A stretch of 64,000 bases of DNA from CAZCPB01 sp044223975 (GTDB taxonomy: Bacteria > Planctomycetota > Phycisphaerae > Phycisphaerales > UBA1924): the NCBI GenBank assembly GCA_044223975.1, contig JBGALI010000009.1, positions 124,001-188,000 on the forward strand, read 5' to 3'. Under the pieces are notes generated by a model, which saw only the letters and a list, made by a program, of their open reading frames with translations, ran no database searches and was not told the origin of the DNA. The position numbers were made by a program, and so were the translations under genes. Below, piece after piece: positions 35,353 to 42,295 of this stretch; position 1 is the first letter of the stretch; each line of letters begins with the position of its first letter.

Positions 35353-37557
35353 TCAGTCCGGCGCGGCGATGGTGCTCACCTCCTGCCACTGCCACGCGCC
35401 CCCGAACGAGGGGTACCAGTAGTAGCGCAGGAAGGCGCCGGAGTCGGAAGCGCCGAACACGTTCAGGCTGCTGTCGGGCCCCGCGAGGCCGCGCAGGTCG
35501 TGCGAGGGCAGCCCCGCGCCCGGCGGCAGGGCCGACGCGAACGCCGTGACCGCCCACCCCTCCGCCACCCGCGCCGGCGCCCACCAGTACACCATGATCT
35601 CGCCGGTCGTGCGGTCGGCCCCCGCGATGTTCAGCCCGCCCCACGAGCTGACGTAACTCGACACCGAGTCCACCGTGAAGCGTGGGCCGTTGAGCGACGA
35701 GGTGAGGTTCGAGTGCTCCCACTTTCCCGCGAACTCGGGGACCCACCACGTCACCTGGATCTGACCCGTCGAGTCGAGGGCCGCGATGTTGATGCCGCCC
35801 CAACTCGTGAGGTACACCGTCAGACCGCCCGCCACCGGGTCGGCCCCGTACGCCGACGTCAGGTTGGCCGTGGACCAGCGAGTCACCCCCGGCGCCCACC
35901 ACACCGACCAGATGTTCCCCGCGTGGTCCAGGCCCGCGACGTTCAGCCCGCCCCACGACGTGGCGTAGCTCACCGTGGGACCGACGAACGCCGGCATCGC
36001 GTCGCCGTGGGCCCGCAGGTCCGCCGCGGCGATGTTCACGAAGCCCCAGTCGAACTCGCCCCACGCCGTCGCGGCGCCCGTCTGGAAGTAGTGCACCAGA
36101 TCGCCCGCGCTGTCGAGTCCGACCAGGTGCACGGTCCCCGTCGGATCGACCATCACGTCGAGGTTGCCCGCGATCGGCGCGGCTCCCGGAATCAGCACTG
36201 CAAGGTTGCGGCACGACCACGACCCGTTGGAGTCGCGCCGGTAGAGAACCAGCGACGACCCGGCCTCCGCCGCCGCATAGACGAGCGCGTCCTTGGGGTC
36301 GGTCCACGTGACGACCTTCCCCGTGATCGCCGGGCTCCCCGGCTTGGATTCGAGATCGACCGCGCGCCACGAACCGTCGTTCTGCAGCGTGTACAGCGGC
36401 GTCGGTGCGCCCGCGTCGTTCCGCGCCACGGAGAAGACCGGCGCGGTCGCGGACACGACGCGCACGGCGGCGCCGAAGAGCAGGTCCGCGTTGCCGCCGG
36501 CGATGGGCGCCGTGCTGTAGGGCACGAGCGTGACACCGTCGGAAGCGATGTCGTAGCTCCAGAATCGCCCCGTCCCGTTCTCGATGAGCGTCAGCGAGCC
36601 GTTGGTGTCGTCCCAGCTCCCGGTCGCGCCGGGAGTGCGCGAACCGGCGTCGTACTCCGCAAGATCGTACTGCGAGTACGTGCCGTCGGTCCGGAGGTCC
36701 AGGGCCACGTCGAACACCACCGCGTCACGCCCGCTCCGGAGCTGGGCGAACGCGCCGGTGGCGATGCTGCCGACGCGGTAGAGGCCGGCGACCTGCGCCC
36801 GGGAACGATTCGCACGCTGGAACACCAGGGTGATCGACGCCTGGCCATCCGAGAAATCCAGGTCGGCGACCAGCCCGGTTCGCTTGGTGCTCGACGCCCA
36901 CCCGTACTCTCCATCGGAGAGCCGGAACGCCCCGCCCGGCTGCGTGGACGTGACGGTAACGGTGTCGTTGCTTGTGTGGCCCGCGAGGTACTGGTACCGC
37001 GCGATGCTGGTGCCCGTGATGTCCAGCGTGCCCCAACCGGCCGCGACCAGGTCCATGTCGGGGATCACCACCAGGGATCGGGAATCCCAGTGCCCGGCCA
37101 TGTCGGCGAGCGCGAAGTTGACGGGGCCTTGGGTGGCGAGCCAGAAGTTGCCCCGCGTGTAGCCCGCGTCCACGCCGGAGAACCAGCCCACCGGGTACGA
37201 CGATCCGTTCACGAAACGCGTTCCGCTCATCGTCTGGTACGGCGAAGCCGACGGCACAAAGCCGGGAACCATCCGCCCGTCGGCCATGAAGCCCAGGGAC
37301 TGAATGTCACCGGCCCCCGCGGGGCCCGCGCCGGTGTCGGTGGCGTTGCGGACGCTCGCGGCAAACGCGCCGTTGTCCGCGAGCGTGGCCTCCACGGAGT
37401 ACGGGGTCAGCGTCGTGCCGTCGAAGCTGACCCCCACCCCTGCACTTATCACCGACAGCACGACCCGCGGCTCGAGAGCCTCGAAGTGCTGGGCGGGCGC
37501 GGACATTCCGCGGGACCGGCGCAGGCGTGCGGCGGCCGTGGTCTGTGCGAGTTTCAT
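35353..37557 (-). CDS. Secreted LEPR-motif protein with Trp-rich tandem repeats
   Basis: The protein has 734 residues. The start at 37557 follows an AAGGGAG site. The N-terminus is basic and then carries FEALEPRVVLSV, the LEPR motif seen in exported planctomycete proteins. Residues 490-700 hold three repeats of about 50 residues with the pattern SWGGLNIAG.D..G.I.VYWWAP and NLTS. The spacing resembles blades of a small beta-propeller or lectin fold; ligand binding is inference. A similar ALWWSP element is in the island beta-helix protein. It is divergent from the gene at 37735. Confidence 0.75.
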   Translation of the reverse strand: MKLAQTTAAARLRRSRGMSAPAQHFEALEPRVVLSVISAGVGVSFDGTTLTPYSVEATLADNGAFAASVRNATDTGAGPAGAGDIQSLGFMADGRMVPGFVPSASPYQTMSGTRFVNGSSYPVGWFSGVDAGYTRGNFWLATQGPVNFALADMAGHWDSRSLVVIPDMDLVAAGWGTLDITGTSIARYQYLAGHTSNDTVTVTSTQPGGAFRLSDGEYGWASSTKRTGLVADLDFSDGQASITLVFQRANRSRAQVAGLYRVGSIATGAFAQLRSGRDAVVFDVALDLRTDGTYSQYDLAEYDAGSRTPGATGSWDDTNGSLTLIENGTGRFWSYDIASDGVTLVPYSTAPIAGGNADLLFGAAVRVVSATAPVFSVARNDAGAPTPLYTLQNDGSWRAVDLESKPGSPAITGKVVTWTDPKDALVYAAAEAGSSLVLYRRDSNGSWSCRNLAVLIPGAAPIAGNLDVMVDPTGTVHLVGLDSAGDLVHYFQTGAATAWGEFDWGFVNIAAADLRAHGDAMPAFVGPTVSYATSWGGLNVAGLDHAGNIWSVWWAPGVTRWSTANLTSAYGADPVAGGLTVYLTSWGGINIAALDSTGQIQVTWWVPEFAGKWEHSNLTSSLNGPRFTVDSVSSYVSSWGGLNIAGADRTTGEIMVYWWAPARVAEGWAVTAFASALPPGAGLPSHDLRGLAGPDSSLNVFGASDSGAFLRYYWYPSFGGAWQWQEVSTIAAPD

Positions 37558-37734
37558 GGTGGACTCCCTTCTCCAAGGTCCGGGCTTGTCCCCAAAGCCG
37601 ACTCTAATCGCGGGGGCGTGCCGCGGCGACGCCCACCGGCCCTGAGGCGCCGCCATACCCCCCAAATGCAGCAGCTTTCCCCGAGGTCTTCCCACGGGCC
37701 ACGCCCCTCGCGCGCGGGTGGTAGGCTGCGCCGC

Positions 37735-38682
37735 ATGCCCGCTCGCTCGATCCTTCTCGCGTTGATCCTCGGGGCGGTACAGCCGCCGGCGCCGACGATC
37801 CCCGCCCAGCCAGTGACCGGCGACGCGACGATTCGCGCCAAGGCCCTGGGCTCGGAGATCGTCATCACCACCACGGCCCGCGTCGCCGGCGCGATCCACT
37901 CGCTCACGTGGAACGGCAAGGAGTTCATCGACAGCGCCGACCACGGCAGACAACTCCAGTCGGCGAGCAACTTCGACTGCGCGACGCCGATCACGGGAGA
38001 GACGTACAACCCCACCGAGGCGGGTTCAAGGCGCGACGGCGCGGGGCCGACCTCGTCGAGCGCGCTGCTGAGCCTCAAGGCCTCGGGCAACGTGCTGGAG
38101 ACCTCCACGCGCATGGCCTTCTGGCTTGCGCCCGGCGAAGAGTCCGAGGGCCACGACGCCAAGAACACAACGGTGCTCTCGAACCACACGCTCCGCAAGC
38201 GCGTGCAGATCGGAGCGGGCGGTGTCGAGAATCTCATCCGCTACGACGTCACGTTCACCATCCCCGCGGGCGAGCGCCACACGCAGGCCGTGTTCGAGGC
38301 ACTCACCGGGTACATGCCGTGGGAGTTCCGGAAGTTCCGGACGCTCAGGCCCGACGGCACGCTCGAGCCGATCGACGCCGGGCCGGGGGAGCAGGCCCGC
38401 CCGCTGGTGTTCTCCACCGACGACGAGAAGTTCGCGATGGGCGTCTGGTCGCCCGACCGGCCTTCCGCGGGACTCGAGGCGATCGGCTACGGGCGATGGG
38501 CCTTCGACTGGGCCCGCGTCGTGAAGTGGAACTGCGTCTTCCGCGTGAGCGACCCGGTGAACCTCAAGCCCGGCGACTACTCGTACACCATGTACGTCGC
38601 GGTCGGCACGCTCGAGGACGTGCGCGCGGCTCTGGTGAAGATCAGGACGACCGGGCCAGGGGCGCCGCCCGCGTCACACTGA
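37735..38682 (+). CDS. Exported protein of unknown function, possible sugar-binding fold
   Basis: The protein has 315 residues with a signal peptide (SILLALILGAVQPPAPTIPA). The rest is beta-rich (VAGAIHSLTWNGKEFIDS, YDVTFTIPAGERHTQAVFE, FAMGVWSPDRPSAGLEAIGY) and is reminiscent of galactose-mutarotase-like folds, but I cannot confirm that by eye. Its 3' end overlaps the convergent oxidoreductase gene by 9 bp. Confidence 0.6.
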   Translation: MPARSILLALILGAVQPPAPTIPAQPVTGDATIRAKALGSEIVITTTARVAGAIHSLTWNGKEFIDSADHGRQLQSASNFDCATPITGETYNPTEAGSRRDGAGPTSSSALLSLKASGNVLETSTRMAFWLAPGEESEGHDAKNTTVLSNHTLRKRVQIGAGGVENLIRYDVTFTIPAGERHTQAVFEALTGYMPWEFRKFRTLRPDGTLEPIDAGPGEQARPLVFSTDDEKFAMGVWSPDRPSAGLEAIGYGRWAFDWARVVKWNCVFRVSDPVNLKPGDYSYTMYVAVGTLEDVRAALVKIRTTGPGAPPASH

Positions 38683-39867
38683 AAACTTTGCCGGCGTCCA
38701 CTTGCGGTCGCTCCCCGCGCTCGCGACGGTCTTCTCGATGAAGTGCACGCCGCGGGCGCCGTCCACCACGTCGGGGTAGTCGAAGGGTCCGCCGAGGCCG
38801 ACGCCGCCGGTCTTCCCGCCGCTCTCGCGGGCCCGCACCGCCGCGCAGGCGCCGTTGTAGACGTTGGCGAACGCCTCGAGGAAGGCCTCGGGGTGCCCGG
38901 GCGGGAGGCGGTTGTTCTTCTTCGCGGCCTCGCAGAGGTAGCCGTTGCCGCGGCGCAGCACGCGCTCGGGCTGGCCGTCGGGCCGGTGCACGAGGGCGTT
39001 GGGATCCTCCTGGTGCCACTCCAGCGTGCCGGTGGTGCCGAAGACGCGGATGCGCAGGTCGTTCTCGTGCCCGACCTCGACCTGGCTGGCGATGAGGACG
39101 CCCCTGGCCAGCACCCCGTTTCGGGGCGCGAAGCGCAGGAGCAGGTTGGCATCGTCGTCGAGCCTCCGCCCCGGCACGAACGAGGTGAGGTCGGCGCAGA
39201 TCGACTCGATCTCAAGCCCGGTGATGTACGACGTGAGTTGCTCGGCGTGGCTGCCGATATCGCCGATCGCCCCGCCCAGGCCCGAGCGGGCCGGGTCGGT
39301 GCGCCAGTCGGCCTGCTTCTGGCCGCTGGATTCCAGGCGCGACGCGAGCCACCCCTGGTTGTACTCGACGATCACCTTGCGCACGTCGCCGATCTCGCCC
39401 GCCCGCACCATCTCCCGCGCCTGCTTGACCAGCGGGTACCCGGAGTAGTTGTACGTGACGCCGAAGACCGCGCCGGTGCGCTTCACGATGGCGACCAGCT
39501 CGCGGGCCTGGGCCGACGTGTGCACCAGCGGCTTGTCGCACACGACGTTGAACCCCGCGTCGGCGAAGGCCCGTGCCACGGGGAAGTGCGCGTGGTTGGG
39601 TGTGACGATCGAGACCAGGTCAATGCGCTCCGCGGACGGGAGCGAAAGCTCGCCCTTGAGCATCTCCTCCCATGTCCCGTAGTTGCGCCGCTCGTCCAGT
39701 CCCAGGTCGCGCCCCGACGCCCGCGCCTTCTCGGGGCTCGATGAGAGAGCGCCGGCAACGAACCGCACGCCGTGGTCCATGCACGCGGCCGTGCGGTGCA
39801 CAGCGCCGATGAACGCGTCGCGTCCGCCGCCCACCATTCCCATCCTCAGCACCCGCTCGTGGCTCAT
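38674..39867 (-). CDS. Gfo/Idh/MocA-family oxidoreductase
   Basis: The protein has 397 residues. The Rossmann start motif (MGMVGGGRDAFIGAVH) is at the N-terminus. VTPNHAHF and VCDKPLVH carry the conserved Lys-Pro pair of this family, followed by the C-terminal alpha/beta domain (GLGGAIGDIGSHAEQL). It is an NAD(P)-dependent enzyme acting on a sugar or related compound; substrate is unknown. The start at 39867 precedes the Rossmann motif closely. Confidence 0.88.
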   Translation of the reverse strand: MSHERVLRMGMVGGGRDAFIGAVHRTAACMDHGVRFVAGALSSSPEKARASGRDLGLDERRNYGTWEEMLKGELSLPSAERIDLVSIVTPNHAHFPVARAFADAGFNVVCDKPLVHTSAQARELVAIVKRTGAVFGVTYNYSGYPLVKQAREMVRAGEIGDVRKVIVEYNQGWLASRLESSGQKQADWRTDPARSGLGGAIGDIGSHAEQLTSYITGLEIESICADLTSFVPGRRLDDDANLLLRFAPRNGVLARGVLIASQVEVGHENDLRIRVFGTTGTLEWHQEDPNALVHRPDGQPERVLRRGNGYLCEAAKKNNRLPPGHPEAFLEAFANVYNGACAAVRARESGGKTGGVGLGGPFDYPDVVDGARGVHFIEKTVASAGSDRKWTPAKFSV

Positions 39868-39936
39868 GTCCGGCTCCCGTGTGTCGACAGGAAACCTACG
39901 GCCGCGCGGGCGCGAGTGCAAGGCGACGCCGTTGAA

Positions 39937-40575
39937 TCAGTGGGCTCGCCCGTTGGTGCGGGGATCGGGGCGGTGCTCGATCTCCGATACACCCGCCGGG
40001 CGGCCCGGAGCATTCTGCGCCGCCAGCTCCTCGGCGAGCAGCTCGCGGGCGCGGGCCCAGTCGGCCACCACCGTCTTTCGCGACACGCCCAAGACGTTCG
40101 CGATGGCCTTGTGCGAGAGCCCCGCGAAGAAGCGGAGCTCAACCACCCGGGCCTGGCGCGGGTGCGACACCTCGAGCTTGTGGAGCGCGGCGTCGATCTC
40201 TTCGATCCCCGCCTCGCCGGCCCCCTGTTCGGGAGCGACATTGTCCATTGAGATCCGGGCGTGTCCGAAGCCCCGCTTGAGCGCGCAGCGTTTGCGAGCG
40301 TGGTCCACCAGTACGCGACGCATGGCCACGGCCGCGACGCGGAGGAACTGGGTCTCGTCGAGCCAGTTCTGGTCGGGCGTCTCCACCAGGCGCAGGTAGG
40401 CTTCGTGCACGAGCATGCCCGGCTCGAGGCTCACGTCGGGGCGCTCGTGCTTGAGGTAGCTGCCGGCGATGGCGCGGAGTTTGTCGTAGACGATCGAAAC
40501 CAGCCGATCGGCGGCGGTGTGCTCGCCGGCCCCGGCCGCCACGGATTCCAATTCGTTGTTTTCGAGTTGATGCAC
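39937..40575 (-). CDS. ECF-family sigma factor (planctomycete type)
   Basis: This 212-residue protein belongs to the same subgroup as the sigma factor at 20536. It has VYDKLRAIAGSYLKHER, LVHEAYLRLVE, FLRVAAVAMRRVLVDHARKR and the helix-turn-helix LSHKAIANVLGVSRKTVVAD. It is divergent from the repeat-protein gene (264 bp between starts), so it could control the export locus; no matching promoter was identified. Confidence 0.88.
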   Translation of the reverse strand: MHQLENNELESVAAGAGEHTAADRLVSIVYDKLRAIAGSYLKHERPDVSLEPGMLVHEAYLRLVETPDQNWLDETQFLRVAAVAMRRVLVDHARKRCALKRGFGHARISMDNVAPEQGAGEAGIEEIDAALHKLEVSHPRQARVVELRFFAGLSHKAIANVLGVSRKTVVADWARARELLAEELAAQNAPGRPAGVSEIEHRPDPRTNGRAH

Positions 40576-40839
40576 CGAACGGTCCCCTCAGCCGTGGCAC
40601 TGAACCCGTCTCCCAAGTGGGGCAGCATACCACAACATCGTCTGCACAGCACCCCGTAACGATCACCACGCCGCATCTCGCATGTTGTGGACGGTTCAGT
40701 AGTTATGAAAATGTTCCATAAAACACCAGGTTCTCCGGTGGCGCATCGGTGGTGAAACACGCCTTCATCCTCAGTCGGAGGGCGCTCCTCCGGGCCGAGT
40801 TGAATTCACGAGATTCGCACGAGCGAAGGAGTTGATCAA

Positions 40840-41739
40840 ATGGGAACGAACCCGAAGGACGTGAAGAAGGACGATCTGAAGAAGGCAAGCGGAACGGGTA
40901 CGACGAACCAGGCTCACGTGGCCGGATGGACGAACCCGCAAGGCACCAACAAGGCCGGCGGACCCGTGCAGCAGGGTGACGCGGCTCTCGGCGGAACCGC
41001 CGCCGGCACCGGCAAGGTCGGCGTAGCCGGATGGACGAACCCCCAAGGCGTGAACAAGGCTGGCGGACCCGTCCAGCAGGGTGACTCGGCCCTCGGCGGA
41101 GCGACAGGCGGCATGGGCAAGGTCGGCGTGGCCGGGTGGACCAACCCCCAGGGCGCCAACAAGGCCGGCGGCCCCGTCCAGCAGGGTGACTCGGCCCTCG
41201 GCGGAGCGACAGGCGGCATGGGCAAGGTCGGCGTGGCCGGGTGGACCAACCCCCAGGGCGCCAACAAGGCTGGCGGCCCCGTCCAGCAGGGTGACTCGGC
41301 CCTCGGCGGAGCGACAGGCGGCATGGGTAAGGTCGGCGTGGCCGGGTGGACCAACCCCCAGGGCGCCAACAAGGCCGGCGGCCCCGTAGAGCAGGGTGAC
41401 TCGGCCCTCGGCGGAGCGACAGGCGGCATGAGCAAGGTCGGCGTGGCCGGGTGGACCAATCCTCAGGGCACCAACAAGACCGGAGGCGGGTTGCAGCAGG
41501 GCGACACCGACCTCGGCGGCGCGGTCGGCGGCACGGGCAAGATCGGCGTGGGCGGGTGGACCAACCCCCAAGGCGGGAACCAGGCGGGCGGGCCCGTTCA
41601 GCAGAGCGATACGTCGCTCGGCGGCGCGGTCGGCGGCGCCGGCGCCAACGTCGCGGGCTGGACGAACAAGCAGCAGTCCGGGGGCCCGGGAAATCCCGAA
41701 CGTCAATACGACGGCGGCGTTGTCCCCCAGCAGCCGTAA
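40840..41739 (+). CDS. Repeat protein with double-glycine-like leader, candidate export substrate
   Basis: The protein has 299 residues. An AAGGAG site is 8 bp upstream of the ATG. Residues 1-18 (ending VKKDDLKKASG) resemble the double-glycine leaders of peptides cut by C39 peptidases; a typical form is DLKKVSGG, and here the final pair is Gly-Thr. The rest is seven full repeats and one partial repeat of exactly 35 residues, built on GWTNPQGxNKAGGPVQQG plus DSALGGATGGM. The composition is rich in Gly, Asn, Gln and Ala with no Cys and no membrane segment. No named family is recognised. It points toward an NHLM-type exporter operon 560 bp away. Structural, adhesive or peptide-precursor roles are all possible. 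Confidence 0.75.
   Translation: MGTNPKDVKKDDLKKASGTGTTNQAHVAGWTNPQGTNKAGGPVQQGDAALGGTAAGTGKVGVAGWTNPQGVNKAGGPVQQGDSALGGATGGMGKVGVAGWTNPQGANKAGGPVQQGDSALGGATGGMGKVGVAGWTNPQGANKAGGPVQQGDSALGGATGGMGKVGVAGWTNPQGANKAGGPVEQGDSALGGATGGMSKVGVAGWTNPQGTNKTGGGLQQGDTDLGGAVGGTGKIGVGGWTNPQGGNQAGGPVQQSDTSLGGAVGGAGANVAGWTNKQQSGGPGNPERQYDGGVVPQQP
40917..41670 (+). repeat. 105-bp tandem repeat array
   Basis: Units begin at 41011, 41116, 41221, 41326, 41431 and 41536 with an exact 105-bp period; a diverged unit precedes and a partial one follows. The units at 41116 and 41221 differ at about one base, so the centre of the array was amplified or homogenised recently. The array is entirely coding. Confidence 0.9.
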
Positions 41740-41788
41740 GAGCGCGGTCCAAATCCTCGTCGAGGGAGAGATTTGGACACACGGGTAC

Positions 41789-41819
41789 GGCCTCCTTCGC
41801 GGGAGGCTGTACCTTTTTC
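41789..41819 (+). terminator. Rho-independent terminator after repeat protein
   Basis: A 7-bp stem (GGCCTCC paired with GGAGGCT) with loop TTCGCG is followed by CCTTTTTCG. It lies 50 bp after the stop. A second inverted repeat (TCCAAAT / ATTTGGA, 41748-41777) stands between the stop and the terminator. The 42025 gene therefore probably has its own promoter. Confidence 0.6.
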
Positions 41820-42012
41820 GACGCACCTTGGCCCCGGGGATGGACGGGGATGTCGCCCGCGGTGGCGATGATCGTGTAGTGAAGCCCGAATGTGGCGCCG
41901 GTCTCGACGTACGCCCATCGCGCGGAGTACGGTTCCCCGCACGGAGAGATCGGTCGGAAACCGGCTTCGGCGTGTGGCGAAGTTTTCGTTCACGACACCT
42001 GCTTGAGCACAC

Positions 42013-42019
42013 GGAGGGG
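42013..42019 (+). promoter_or_regulatory. Strong ribosome binding site of the 68-residue peptide
   Basis: GGAGGGG lies 5 bp before the ATG at 42025. This is a stronger site than most in the window and is the main reason to accept the small ORF as translated. Confidence 0.65.
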
Positions 42020-42024
42020 CACGG

Positions 42025-42231
42025 ATGAAACCTCGCAAGCCCGACCCTCTCCCGAGAATCCGCATCCAGTTGAGTCCGAGCGACCTGCTGAGCCCCACCG
42101 ACCTGCGGGGCGTGTCGGCAGGCGGCGGGAAGGCCACGGCTCCCAAGCCCGGCGGCGAACCCAAGCCGCAGGATGAAGGTTCGTCGTCGGCCTCGGGGCA
42201 GAGTGGCCTTGAAGGCGCGAAGCCGAGATGA
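42025..42231 (+). CDS. Small peptide with double-glycine-type leader, candidate export substrate
   Basis: The peptide has 68 residues. Residues 22-33, LSPTDLRGVSAG, fit the classical leader pattern LSxxELxxIxGG position by position (Leu -12, Ser -11, Asp -8, Leu -7, Val -4, Ala -2, Gly -1), so a C39 peptidase should cut after Gly33. The predicted product of 35 residues begins GGKATAPKPGG, is rich in Gly, Pro, Ser, Lys and Glu, and has no Cys, so it is not a thiol-bridged bacteriocin. It lies tail to tail with the exporter operon (64 bp between stops). No family is recognised. Function is inferred from leader and context only. Confidence 0.65.
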   Translation: MKPRKPDPLPRIRIQLSPSDLLSPTDLRGVSAGGGKATAPKPGGEPKPQDEGSSSASGQSGLEGAKPR

Positions 42232-42295
42232 TGGCGTCGCGCATTTCGGTGCGCGCCGCGAGTCGCTGGCGTTTGTGATCGAAGGTGCCGGGCGC

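Noticed and set aside
35500..37734. Plus-strand open frame upstream of the exported protein gene
   Set aside because: It is antisense to the LEPR protein, which has a ribosome site, export motif and repeats; the plus-strand frame shows no domain.
40917..41670. Regular repeats considered as a CRISPR array
   Set aside because: The period is 105 bp without unique spacers, all units are in frame, and the array encodes a protein. No cas genes are present.
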